From: Spinellus fusiger
Taxonomy: Eukaryota; Mucoromycota; Mucoromycetes; Mucorales; Phycomycetaceae
Direction: 5' to 3'
Length of the DNA: 64,000 nt
NCBI GenBank assembly: GCA_025094145.1
Contig: JALLLS010000010.1
Span: forward strand, 124,001 to 188,000
How positions within the stretch are numbered: the stretch's first letter is position 1; each line of letters opens with the position of its first letter. The translations under genes were made by a program, and so were the position numbers. Under the pieces are notes generated by a model. That model was given only the letters and a program-made list of their open reading frames with translations. It was not told where the DNA came from and did not search any database. Positions 24,227 through 36,874 of the stretch are shown piece after piece.

Positions 24227-25738
24227 CAGACCTACCTCCATGAATCTGTGCATGGATAGGATGGTATCTATAAGAGATTTGACTAGAAAATGATGTGTTC
24301 CAGGCGTGTACATCAAACTCTATTCTTAATACATTTTTATTTTATTTCTAGAACCTTTGTGGATAAGTAGACGTCGAAGCAGCAACAGGGGGTAAGGGAA
24401 AATAGAGATGTATTAGCATAAGAAAAGGAAAAAAAAAGAATAAGAATAAGAGAAAGGTGGATAGACTGATAATTAACATAAAAGTAAGTACTTTGTGTTA
24501 GTATTTGTGTTAGTATTTGTGTTTGTACTTGTGTTAATATTTGTATATTTGTATATTTGTATATTAGTGTATTAGTGTATTTATGTGCACCCTTTTTTCC
24601 TTTCCTGTCATCGTGCCGTACTGACCTGTGCTCAATGGTTAGACAAATTACCGCATAATGTGTTTGTTGATGCCGTCCTTCCGGAAGTCCATCCCGTGGT
24701 AAATGTAGCTATTTTCTTCTTTTTTCTTCCTTGTCGTTCTGTGGAAGAAGAGAATGAGGCAAGTCCGTCCACTATGGGTCGAGATCAACTGTCCTCAAGG
24801 GTCTATGGCCATAGAAATAGAATCATACTAAGAACCTAGAATAGGAGGCTTGCACCAAAAAGAGGAAAAGAAAAACACCCTATGGAAAGGAACGTGGTAC
24901 GCTTGGACGATCCATCACATCACATCATGGAAAAGGGAATTTACATTTGACCTATCACTTCCTATGACTTGTATAAGAAAGACGTGGGGAGAAAACCAAT
25001 AGGATATCTTCAACACAGAGTGGATCTTGGCCCTACGCCTCGTTGTCTTAGTATGGGCTTTCTATTTAGTCCAGTCAATTAAGTGTAGTTGACGACATTG
25101 GAGGAGGATTAAAAGGCACAATGAAATCGCTAAACTGTACATTTTGTGACCTTGCACAAAGGATAGAAAGTTAGCCCAAGATGATAGATGAGAATAAAAA
25201 TAAACTTTTGTGGATTTTATTTCTTATGACAGCTTGAAAGACTAATAAGAGAAAAAGACAATAACTTTCTTTGTTTTTTGTTTTTTGTTGTTTTTTGTTT
25301 TTTAATTGAGTCATAGAAAGACAATGGTGTTCTTGTTTGGACTGTACAAGTAAATAAGCATGATAGAAAAGGTATTTATATACAGCAGCTGATGGTACAT
25401 AGAGGCGAAAGGAATATAAATAAATAAAAATGAAAGATGAAGCCATGGTTAAAGATCTTGGTAATGTGCGCGTGGTGTTTTTTTTTTCTTTTTCTTTTTT
25501 TTTTGCTTAGCGGAGAAATGAGCGGACGATGGATCGCTGAGGAAAATTATATAACAAAAAGGATTGGTGATGCATGATGAAGAGGGGATCGTCGGTGCTG
25601 AAGAATTGGGTGTCTTAGTCAATAAGGATGGTGATAGGGGTGAAGTTGACTAGGAAGACTTGTAAGAGAAAGAGAACGAGAGTTTGTGTGTGTGTGTGTG
25701 TATGTGTTTTAGGAAGAGAAAAAGAAAGAGAGCAGAAT

Positions 25739-25990
25739 CTACTTCAAAAGTGGACAGCTCATTCTCTTATGACCGTACTTTCCACACCAAGTACTAGATA
25801 AGAAAGATAGGTTGTAGGTTAGCAAATCGTAGTGTAGAGAAGAGTGAGGATTGCTCAAGCAACAAGCCTCTATTTACCATTGACCACCCTGTAAATTCAG
25901 TGGTTTAATATCAAAGGTAGCATTGGGTACAGAAGGCAGAGGAGAAAGCATGCCAGTGCTGTGTATTTGTGGCTGAACTTGAGTGTACAT
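25739..25990 (-). CDS. Mini protein with a single CCHC zinc knuckle
   Basis: Two short exons (25878-25990 and 25739-25793) give a 55-aa protein. Exon 1 is a polar Pro/Gln-rich lead ending in NLQGGQ. The intron has a GTAAAT donor, a GCTAAC branch site and a pyrimidine-rich CTAG acceptor. Joining gives CTWCGKYGHKRMSC, an exact CX2CX4HX4C zinc knuckle, with the first Cys codon made across the splice. The protein ends SCPLLK. Zinc knuckles bind single-stranded RNA or DNA. Because neither exon is long, open-frame surveys miss it. No partner gene is next to it. Confidence 0.6.
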
Positions 25991-28900
25991 TGTTGGAGTG
26001 GTGATTCTTCCGATAAAGATGGCGAATGATACAATAGGTAGTGGGAGAGAGAGAAAGTGAAAGCAATGACCTATGAGTATTTATATTAAAAGTAGACTAT
26101 TCCGACATTGTAGGCAGATGAACGCCAAACAAGCAATACTAATAAATTCATGAAGTTAAGGTCCATCGTATAAATTGGGAGTGTGAGAGAGTTTGTATTA
26201 TTATCATTATAGATTATTCGCTATTACTATTTATTACTTTATTATTGTCCCGATAAAATTCTGACGCCTCAATTCAATCAACCGAGAAGCAAGTAAAGTG
26301 AGCGTAACATGTTTATTTTGGCATGCAATGTAGGGGCTAGACTAAACATCCTCCACCAACAAGGCACGAGAAATCTGAAGGCCTGGAAAACTGCCCTTTA
26401 TTTTATTATTTAAATAAAGGGCTCTCAGTCCACGCGGTAGTACATGGAGAGTCATCAGAAGATTTTTATATTTATTTTATTTTTACTTTTTCAAAAATAA
26501 TCATCATTGGGGATTTTACATTTATATCTCTATATCGATACTTAGGTCTGCAGGTATAACCAACGCCACAATGCTAGTATGAACTCCACAGTAGTTCACT
26601 AAACTTCTTTTCCTGTCACATTAAAATTTAAACTCTCCTATTAGTATTTTGATCTTTCTTTCTTTATATAGAATCCAAAGAATGATAATGAGCCTTCCAT
26701 GTATCTGGCATGGTATAGATGGAAATTCAGTGCTCTACAGTGCACAGAAGAGGATTGGATTCATAATGAGAAACTTTATTCATATCTGTCAGTAAGGGGG
26801 AATGCATGTTTATTTTTACGCCAAGGTATCTAGAGACTGATAGAAAGCCACTCTATTAACTTATTATGGTAATCTCCAAAAGAAAAAGACAAAGGAGAAC
26901 AAGGCAAAGGGGGCGGAAGGCCTGTACTTAGGCATAGAGTGTATTTCTTTCAAGGAAATGAGAGAGCAAAGAGAGCAGAGAGTTCTAGTTTACACTACAG
27001 AGGAAAATTACATAGAGGATGCGCCTCATGTAGTACTTTTAGGCAAACAAAAAAAGTCGTATGTTGTACTAAAAGAGATTAAAAATAAAGAATAGATAAA
27101 AGAAATACAAAAAGAGAAAGTGTATAATAAAACTATAGGGCTATCCTTATTGATTAGAGTAGAAACAAATTCACGAGACAGAGAAATAGCCGAGGGACTG
27201 TGTGCATTCATTCTTTCCGATGTCTGTAGATCTAATCATTATTTAAATGAAAGTTTTGTTGCGCATGTAATTGTTTTATAAATGGATGGGCATCATTATT
27301 TTCCCTTGAAAGGTCGTGCTTTGAGTTCAGTCTGTGTATTTTTTATGTTACGCTATAAAATAAAAAGCGGAGAAGAGGGTAGCTAAGAATATAAGGTCTA
27401 TTTACTTGCATGCATAACCTAAAGAAATTGGCTGTTATAACAAGGACATGTCATTCAACTACTATTATGCCAAAGTGCTGCCCTGAACGGAAACAGTCAT
27501 TCAAATCCTGTGTTTTTAGCTGGATGAACTGTGATTCATCTCCGATGATCCAGAGAGATCAGTCTCGTATCGTTTATAAAGCTCTGCTAGTTAAAATGAC
27601 TAGCGGCTGATAAATACGTAGAGCACTTGGACAAGAGGAAATGGTCTCGATTCCGATTTGAGCGCGTTTTATAATAGGGTGTATCCCTTTCCATGATAGG
27701 TACATATGCTGTTATTCAATTACACAACTATAGAATTTTAATTGTTGGGCAGAGGATCGCCTGGGGTCTCTGGCAATATGCTGTGACAGTATCTCTATAG
27801 GCCTGCATACACGCATAATGACATTAAATCTCAATAAGTGATGGATTTGCTTATATTTGCACTACGTAACAGGTAAGACAGGGACATATTCTGCAAATGT
27901 TAGGGAATATATGCAGAGTTATATTCATTGTATAGAAAAGAGTTACTATGTAGTATATTACAAAGTAGGTTAAATAGGTGCTGCTAGTAATGAATTGAAT
28001 TAGAAATAGCAAAGCTGATGAAACTGTAGCTCCCGAAATACATTTCAGTTCCGAGAAAGAACGCACACAACTCTTCTGATAGCAAGGTATTGCTTGGACT
28101 TATTATTTCGAATAAACTACAGCGTTTTCAGAAGTTTACTCCAGACACTATAAAGTGAAGGATGTGAGGAGTTCCGCTTTATGGAGAAAAATAAATATAA
28201 AGGTAATTGAATTCGTGGAACCCTATCTAATAATAATAATAATATATATATATATATATATATAAAGGACAAGAAAGAAAAAGAAAGAAATATAAACAAG
28301 TCAAATTGATCTCTCGGAAGAGGCTCCAGAGAAAGATTGAACTTAGTTATCTAGACCCTACTTGAACAGACGAGTGTTGTACAGGAGGCATATTGACACT
28401 AGCACTGACATTGGCACTGACATTTGTACAACTCCTTTTCCATCTAAGGTTAATTTGACAAGTTTTAATACCAAGCTGTCTCTATTACACTTGTGTATTT
28501 TTATAGAGGTCCGCGATTTGATAAGGAATTTTCAAGTGACTCGAGGCATCGGTCTATTAATACAGTATAATGTTTCTTCCCCCTAAGTCCATTTATAGAC
28601 TTACGAGTCAGTTTATACTGTCTGCATACAGATCAAATGATGTAGTTTAAGACATCCTCTATCTTAGTGGAGACTGTGTTTTCTTGGAGTCGCATTGGGC
28701 ACAATGACTATCCGCTATGAGATGAAAACAAATAAATGTAAAAGGCATCTATAAGATGTGCCTTTAATTATAAAGGTATATCCAAGATACATAGGCATGC
28801 ATGGGTGAATGAATAGATGAAAAGAAAGTGAGAACAGAATAAACAAAGAAAATGGAAAAGGCCTTTAGTGAGAAAAGCTGTCTACAAACATTAACTTTAG

Positions 28901-29719
28901 CGAGTCTATCTTTTTAATTCCCGTGTTTAATCTTACCCTTGCCAAAAACAAACAAACAAAACAAAATATATATAAAAGGAAAATATGCAACTGTATATAT
29001 CTATGATTCGCATAATACAGGTATATCCACCTATACTCATCATTCACATAATGTATCTACATGAAGAATCTTTGCATAATGTATGTATGTGTATGCCACT
29101 TGCATAATATGTGTACCTGTAGACCCTTCACGTCATGTAGAACAAAGTGAGAAAGATAGGCGGTTTCTTTCTTTCTTTCTTTCTTTCTTTCTATACTCTA
29201 TACTGTGCTATTTTTATTTATTTTTCATGTTAGTCTTATTCATCTATTAGCTAATCAATGTATCAATGTATCAATGTATCAATGTATCAATGTATCAATA
29301 TATCAATCTACATCTCTTTAATTTACATCTCAAAAATAAACAAGTGTATAAGGTGAAGCTTAACACTCTTTAGATCTCCACTCTAAGGATTATCCTCATC
29401 CGTACTCATCGGAGATTAGAATTGAAGCATGCCGTGTTAAAACTTCACCTGACAGCCCAACCTACTCCTCGCTTACTGTCACTCAAAAGGCAACTTAAAG
29501 AAAGGTATAATGAAGATAAGAAAACAAAAAAAAGGGCACGTTATTCTATTTGTTAAGATGGTTTAGAGTTCTTGGAATAGCCTATCGTGTATTGCTGCAC
29601 AGCCATTATTTTCCGAGAATGATGATTTCTTTAAATTAAGAAAGGGTAATTGAAATCAACAATGTTATAGAATTTATTGGTGTTTGAACTTATTGTAAGA
29701 AAGAATTAGTTAGGTTTAA

Positions 29720-32334
29720 CTAGCACATATGGTTTGCTATGCTGACGGCAGCAATAAATAACGCGCATTTGACTCTCATATCACTACATAAACACGTAAA
29801 GCGATGTACCCATGAAGTAGGCTTTAAAGGTGTCTGACTCCATTCTCCATCGATGTTTTGCTGGTGAAGATCATCCATTGGTATATTGACAGTTGTGGCC
29901 TCTGCATTTGAAGCATCTTGCTGAGTGCCCCTCTCAGCAGTAGGAAGGAGTGGAATGGCCCGATAGTCTTGATTCTCGTGGTGCGCTGCTGGCTGGATTT
30001 CTGGCTTGGTCTGATTTACCCCAGAGCAAATCCACTTTGTAAGCTCTGTTGTGGTTTGGCTTAGGCAATACGACACACAGAGAAAGAGAATCGTTGACAA
30101 GAACAAGTTCACCCACCAACCTAGGCCGCGTGTCCATTCGGGGTGTGCGAGTACAACAACGAGCCCTTTTGTGTCCGCTGCCAACCACATGTGGAATTGG
30201 CCTATGAACGTTTCAAGTGATATGTTTCCAATAAAAGCAAAGAACCGAGAACTAGTGTTTCGTAGTTGAACGGTAGCGTTCCGAAGGATGACAAAGGCTA
30301 GAATCGGCAGCCAAGCAATGTAAGGGTGAGTTGTATTGTAGATAGATTTGTTGGCTCGCGTGAGTTCAAACCAAAAATACCATGCCATAACACACCAGGA
30401 AAGGACGATGGAGGTCTTTTTGATGGTAGACCATGACTTGAGCTCGTGCATTTTGTATTCGATACACTTAATATAGGCATAAGCACTCAGCATACCAATA
30501 TAAACAATCCAAGCATCCAATCCAAGTCGAAAGCGCCACTCGACAGCATTCCAATGAATATTAAAGACATACTCAAGAATATCGAACACTGATTCCATTA
30601 GACCCGGGTAGTGTATGAGTGTAGTGGTTAAGAGAGAGGCAATGACTATCTTGGTGAGCATAAACCACATTACTTTGTTTGCCTTATGGTTGATGTACAT
30701 AGTGACCCAAATGATGCCAAACCAAAAGGTGACAAGAGGTGTAAAGTAGTAGCTAAGATAGTCTGTGTTCATTACGTACTGAAGAACAAATGTCAACATG
30801 TTCAGTCTAACCAGCACATTCAAGGCACGGCCTAGACCAAAGTCCCCCTTTTTGTAAAAGAAAAAGAAGTGTCCATAGCCTGTCTGAAAGAGATAGGCAG
30901 CAACAAGAACACGAACAGCATTGTAGATACCAGAGGTGCCAGATGCACCTGTATAATGATAGACAAGAATAGCCAACTGCATCCAGCCTTTCCACTCATT
31001 TGTCTGATCTCGGTTCAGAAAGCCCAGGTCACCCTCATGCGTAGTTTTGAGAGTCCACAGTCCTGTCATTAAAACAGCAATAGAAAGACCCCCAAAAGTG
31101 ATAGGATCAAAATGTTTGTGTATCTTTCCAAACATCTGGGTTCTGTCACTAAAAAACATGTAAAGAATACACAGTCCAAACAGAAAACAGGCATTCAATA
31201 CAGGTTCATTAGGGAAGATTCGTTGTGTTAGGCCTTTCATAACACCTAGTCCATTGAGATGGGTATGATTAGAGGAATACCACTGAATGCGTCTCCCTAC
31301 CTACCTGAGCTTATCAAATAGATACCCAAGGGAACCCAGATCAAGAAAAAGAGAAAGAATACACTCTGATACCATTTTGGCTTAGGATAATGATAGCAGC
31401 AGGTAGAAGCCATAGGGTATGTCTTTGGGAGTTGGTCATTACAGCGAAAGTTAAGGCCCAACTGAGCCTGCACTTTTGTCAGTGCAGAAATGTAGTGTAA
31501 ACCATCTTGTGTTCCATTATTTATACCAGCAGTGATCTTATTCCATACAAATGGAAGTGCAAAGGGTGTTTTGGGTTCAAGAGCACTGTTCTTTTCCTTA
31601 AGATATCGATTCATACTTTCAATTTTTGCCACAGTGATGGTGTTGTGGCGTTCAGGAGAGAGTTTTTCGTATTGAGGTATTTCTACAGGAGACATTATCA
31701 CCGACTCTGCTATAGAACGGGCACCCTGTACAGAATTAAATACTTGATCTACACTCTTCCTCCATTCTTCAAAGTAATCTTCTTCGAGATTCTTCATGTG
31801 CCAGCTACCAGCACCCATAATAAGGATGCTCGGTCGCTTGAGAAGTCGGGCCTGGAGCAGATCCAGTGTACGTGTGGAGTTAAGGTAAGGATCCCACCAA
31901 AACTCAAATGTCAGTCTTTCCTTTTTGAATTCAAACAGTCGATCTTCGTGCTTCACTCCTTGAATGTTAATATCCTTTTTTACTAGTTGAACCATTGAAA
32001 GAAACTGTTCTCTCATTGTAGAGTCTCCAATATAAAGCACTCTAGAATGACCGAGACATGTCGACATTTCTGATACTTTGTAGTTATGCAACATACATCC
32101 CGCTGGTTGCCATGAGGACATGGTGTCATCTAACCACCATCCATCTTGAAGCATGTCATGACAACGGCCATAATCTTTGAATCCTGCATGTCATGATGAG
32201 CACTAAGATCTTAAAAGTTTGCACTTACCAAACACAAATCGAAAGACTGCACTTAATAGTACACCTGTAAAAATGGCACATGTACCATAGACTATGGCTT
32301 TGGATTGAATGGTAGTGGCGGAATTCACTCCCAT
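29720..32334 (-). CDS. Cas1p-like polysaccharide/sialate O-acetyltransferase (CASD1 family)
   Basis: Golgi membrane acetyltransferase family of Cryptococcus Cas1p (capsule O-acetylation) and animal CASD1. Three exons (32229-32334, 31305-32183, 29720-31245) give 836 aa. Exon 1 encodes a signal-anchor helix. A lumenal PC-esterase-like domain follows, with the GDS block in RVLYIGDSTMREQF and the catalytic Asp-His pair in TQDGLHYIS, plus WWLDDTMSSWQPAGC. The C-terminal half is the multi-helix Cas1_AcylT domain, with about twelve membrane segments and motifs such as YHYTGASG and GQFHMWLAADT. The ATG at 32334 supplies the anchor. Domain order and length match the family. Confidence 0.9.
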
Positions 32335-32490
32335 TATTGTCTACCAGTAGCTAAACTTCCCTTTGGAGTGTCTTTTCCTTTGTCTCTCCAGTGAAAAGAA
32401 GTATTCATTGGCGGAGGGACTGAAGGAACAAACCCATACGAGGTCACACAAAGCGTGGATTCAGAATTGCTCCATTGCTATAGGATTATA

Positions 32491-34211
32491 ACCTAAAATT
32501 GGACGGCTGGAGGAATTTTGTAGGCCAATTTAGAGTTGAGTTATAGACAGATGAATAAAAGGTTTGGATAGAATGATCGTTGGATTTTAGACAATGATAT
32601 AAATAAATTAGAAAAAGAGACGAACAGTTTCTTTAGAAGAGGTATGATTGAAGGCCTACCTGTGATAATAAATAACAAACTAAATCCTTCATATAGAATA
32701 AAAATAAAAATAAAGGAAAGGAAAGCCATCCTCATTACGACTCTATGGAATCTATACGTTTATCTTCTAGAATAGGCAGTCGGTCTGCCTCTATTTTCTC
32801 GTATTGAAGGACTTGTCATTATCCTATTCTTGGCAGCATTTATATCCATTTAACAGAGTGTTTTATATTAGATCGTCTATAGCTTCTCTTTGCTTCAGTA
32901 CCCTCTATACTGTACTGATCACATCACACCTATTGCCCTTTTCTCTCGAAATCTTATAGTCTTCCATTCTCTATGAATAATACCAACATAAATAAGAGTT
33001 GGAATCAGTGAGATGATAGTACTCTTTAGTCCAGAGTCCAAAAAAGAAAGCCTGTATTACAGTTACACCTCCTCAGAACTGAAATCCTTATGTTAAAGAA
33101 GGCCTTGGTAAGAGTGGAAACTTTCTTGGTAAAAGAAGCCTTTTTATGTCGTAAAGGAGATGGCAGTTATTTTCCTCTTCAATTTAGGTCAATAGATATA
33201 ACATTACGTTGAAGAGATATTAGAGAAAAGCAGATAGTGTATTCAGTGTCACTGGTTTATCAACAAGTGCTTTGAGGGGTTCACCTATTTGGCTAATCGT
33301 CGCTTTTACCTCTTTATTATTTAGAATAAATTAGAATCACCTCTACATTTATACTATTAAAAGTACTTGTGAACAGCTTTCAGGACATCTTTGCATTTCA
33401 TTAACTGTTATTGGGTTCTTGGTAAATGACACACTTGTAATGCTATTTATATATCCTTTTTTTCTTCTATAATCTTTTGTATTGAATATCTGTATGATTA
33501 TAATGTACCAAAACAGCAAAGATCAAATCTGTGCTGTCAAAGAATATGAGTGGATGCAAGTGCCTACCCTCAAATTCATGACAGTAAGATAGATACAAGA
33601 AACAGTCAATGACTTCTACAAGAGGCCTATAGTAATCGACTATTGCTATAGAGAATTATATGGATCAAGACTCTTCTATTAAAATACATAAACTTCAGGT
33701 TCTATATTAGTCTTTTTTCTTCTTCAGTAATGTCAATCACAGGGGCTATTCTATTGGCTATTTTCATAGGTCAATATTATATCTAGCTGCTCTTCTGTCA
33801 TCCATGCTAATAGAGACAAAAGTGTCTTTTATTTCACAGTATATAGAGTGATATTTATCTTTATCGAGCCAACAGAATCTGTCGTTCTTAGTGCAATACA
33901 TAAAATGAAATATTTTATATAGCTTTGTCAAATATGACAGCTAAGAGTTTTTTTGTTAGATCCTATGTACTCTATAATAAGAAATTAGATATATAATAAT
34001 GAAAGGCTATTATCATCTGTGATCCTATCTACTTTGTCTCGAAAGTAAAACTGTCTAAGAAGTTTTTTTTTTCAACTTGTCTACAATAGTAATAATAACA
34101 TCTAATCTCTATATGTTTATTTTCTTTTTTTCCCCAATAAAAAAGGAGAGTCTCTTCTACACGTAATTTTCAATCAGTCCACAAAATTCCTCCAACTGTC
34201 CAATTTTAGGT
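32491..34211. mobile_element. Inverted-repeat element of 1.7 kb, TA-flanked, no transposase left
   Basis: ACCTAAAATTGGAC at 32491 faces its exact complement GTCCAATTTTAGGT at 34198-34211. Identity continues for about 31 bases with two mismatches, then becomes patchy. Both ends abut TA (32489-32490 and 34212-34213), the target of Tc1/mariner elements. The interior has only AT-driven frames. This could be a dead or non-autonomous DNA transposon. Confidence 0.55.
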
Positions 34212-34764
34212 TAAGGTCTGTATTTGGTGTGTGCTCAAAGACGAGAAATCTTATTTCTTATTTCTTCTTTTTGTGCAAGTCTGTAAGTTGAATCTGAATG
34301 GCATTTTTAGCCTATCAGAGGGAGTGAAAATTGAGAAAGAGGAAGATCCTTTCCCCACAGACTCAGCAAAGAGAATCCCAAAAGATTTACTCATACAAAC
34401 ATACAAACATACAGAGAGAGAGAGAGAGAGAAAGTGAATGTAGCAGGTATAACTGGCATTGAATAATAAAAAGGAAGAAAGAAGAACCTAATACGTATAA
34501 TTACTCTTGGATGCAGGACTGGTTGACTCAGTAAGAGTAAATATGACTAAGGAGGCAAAGCATGCCTTAAGATACATCCAAACATGGTGACATTATTTAT
34601 TTATTTTTGCATTTTACTGCGGAACGAGCGTTATTAAAATGGCTTTGCTTTAATACACCACATGAACTACTCAAGAGAGACTAATAAGCACAGTTGTAAT
34701 GACAGCATCAACAGTAACTACCTCATGCATACTACTCATGGCACTAATGCTCTAGTCATTAGAC

Positions 34765-36874
34765 ATGAGACCTGAAATGAAATACAACTCCTACATTCTA
34801 TGGAAAAAAGGGTTTGAGAATGGCTTCTTGGACCCAGAGGTAGACGATGCAGGCAACATTGAATACAAAGTAAGACCTGAGAAACTACAATTTCACTGAT
34901 ATCTTTTGTATAGACGAAACTAGTGAATCCAACAGCAGAGAGACTTGAACATTTGGTGACTCAGTTGAAATGGAGGTAAAGCAGACCGAGGGCTAAGACA
35001 GAGAGTTAATAGAGGCTATTAGAATAGGCGAAGGAAATGGAGAAGCCCTTTATGAAATAGGTGTGTCTGATAATGGTACCTGTGTTGGTAAGTCCCTTTT
35101 CTATAGGCAACCAAAGTACATCATGAGAAGCATAGTAGAGATATAAGGCAACTTATTCTATATGCACAGGTCTTTCAGAAGATGAAATGGCACAGTCTTT
35201 GGACACGTTGAAGAAGATGGCAGCAACATTAAAAGCAGATATCTTTGTTGTTCGCCTTATTAATTTAGAGGACTCAGTCTTCTCCATCCACTCTTTACCT
35301 GGATATAAAGTAGCAGAAGTGCTTGTGAAAATGGGAATATCAGTCAAATCAAAGGAATCATCCGACATTCGTGTGGCTATCTTGGGTGGAGTAGGAGCAG
35401 GGAAATCAACATTACTAGGACGTATTGCCTATGGTGAAAGAGACAATGGTTGTGGTGCAGCCCGCATGAGTTTGTTGCGTCATCGCCATGAGATAGTTAC
35501 TGGCAATACTTCCTCCATCACCCGAGAGATTATTGGCTATGATACCGAGGGAAATCTCATCAATTATGCAACAATGCATATAAGTACATGGGAGCAGATC
35601 AGTGAATTAAGCAGCAATGTTGTGACCCTTCTTGACACCTGTGGGCATGCTAAATATTTAAAAACAACTATCAGTGGACTGACAGGATGTGCTCCAGACT
35701 ATGCATGTTTGGTCATTTCGGGTAATGCTGGTGATTTATCAGAAATGACAAGAGAACATCTTTTGCTTGCAGTTCTTTTGGAAATACCAGTGTTTGTGGC
35801 GATCACCAAAACAGACATTGCTACTACCAATCAACTAAAAGGCACTTTGAACTCTCTATTTGAATTCTTAAAAACACCTTCTGTTGGTAAGACTCCATTG
35901 ATCTTAAATAACAAAGCCGATATTGTTGGTTATACTTCTGATCCACAGTGTATAAACTCAAAAATACCTGTCATCTTGGTATCTAACGTCTCTGATACAA
36001 ATATCAATCAGCTTGAACAGTTCTTTTGTCATCTTCCTAAGCACTTAAAGTACAGTGGTGAACTTGCTAAGGAGCCAGTGGAATTCCATATTGAAACTGT
36101 TTATTCTCTTCCAGGTAAATATATTCTCTTTACTTGACATACTGATTTTATCTTGTAGATGTTGGTACTGTCATTGGTGGTGTTCTTCAAAAGGGATATA
36201 TTGACATAAGAAGCCATACCTCTCCAAAATTATATTCTGTGGGCCCAAATGCTCAAGGGGAGTTTGTAAATGTGATCATCAGTTCAATGCATAGACATCG
36301 AATACCTACTCAATACTCACAGTGTGGACAAATAACGACACTTGCCATCTATGCACCAGACATAAAGAATCTTCACATTAGAAAGGGCATGTTTCTTCTT
36401 GGCATGGAAGCACCTGAATGCTATATAGAATTTGAGGCCGAGTTGACGGTTCTATATCATCCAACGTATATCTCAAATGGGGCACATGGTACTTTGCATT
36501 TAGGATCTTTACGCCAACTTGCATGTATTTTATCTACAAGCAATATCTCACAGGCCCACAAATCAATTTCCTCTTCCTCTACCACCACTACATCCGACAC
36601 ATCCGAACCACTTACTCATACAAAACTAGAGAACCAACCCTCTGACTCAAATGTCTTGTCTTCTGGAAGAAAAGGCACTTGTATTATACGATTTATGAAC
36701 GAACCACAGTATCTTAGTCGTGGTATGCGGTTTCTATTCATCGATGGAAAGATTAAGTGTTTAGGGAAAGTAACACGGTTATCAAAAAGAGAAACCAATC
36801 GAGAAAATGAAAATATCTGTCGATTGAATACTACTATTACAGTTTATCCTTCCCAAATATCAAACAAAGGATAA
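34765..36874 (+). CDS. GTPBP1/GTPBP2-type translational GTPase
   Basis: GTPase related to EF1A/EF-Tu, linked in animals to mRNA turnover and rescue of stalled ribosomes. Five exons (34765-34869, 34914-34975, 35023-35087, 35170-36114, 36159-36874) give 630 aa. The N-terminal block TQLKWRIGEGNGEALYEIGV is a family hallmark and fixes the 47-nt second intron. G1 is GGVGAGKST, G3 is DTCGH, G4 is TKTD. GTPBP1 usually has DLAGH at G3; DxxG is kept. Beta-barrel domains follow (VGTVIGGVLQKG, PAECYIEFEAEL-like, CIIRFMNEPQYL), with a Ser/Thr-rich insert near residue 520-545. The gene is absent from budding yeasts. Confidence 0.9.

Larger units (their letters stand above)
19524..29719. other. Gene-poor AT-rich stretch of about 10 kb
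   Basis: Apart from the mini zinc-knuckle gene, the transposase relic and the weak candidates listed separately, I find no gene. It is rich in simple repeats: (AAC)n at 21087, (TA)n at 22483 and 28241, (GAGAAAACGA)n at 23845, a TTTGTGTTAGTA minisatellite at 24497-24580, (TTTC)n at 29170, and an 8-bp TATCAATG repeat at 29253-29308. A perfect 10-bp stem GCCCTTTATT/AATAAAGGGC is at 26391-26423. Confidence 0.5.

Noticed and set aside
24585..24839. Frame with CAQWLDKLPHNVFVDAVLPE that looks coding
   Set aside because: Only one short block looks protein-like, the rest is simple sequence, and I found no consistent exon to join. Left as spacer.
27410..27610. 66-codon Cys/Ser-rich frame
   Set aside because: No signal peptide, no domain and no splice context; could be chance at this AT content.
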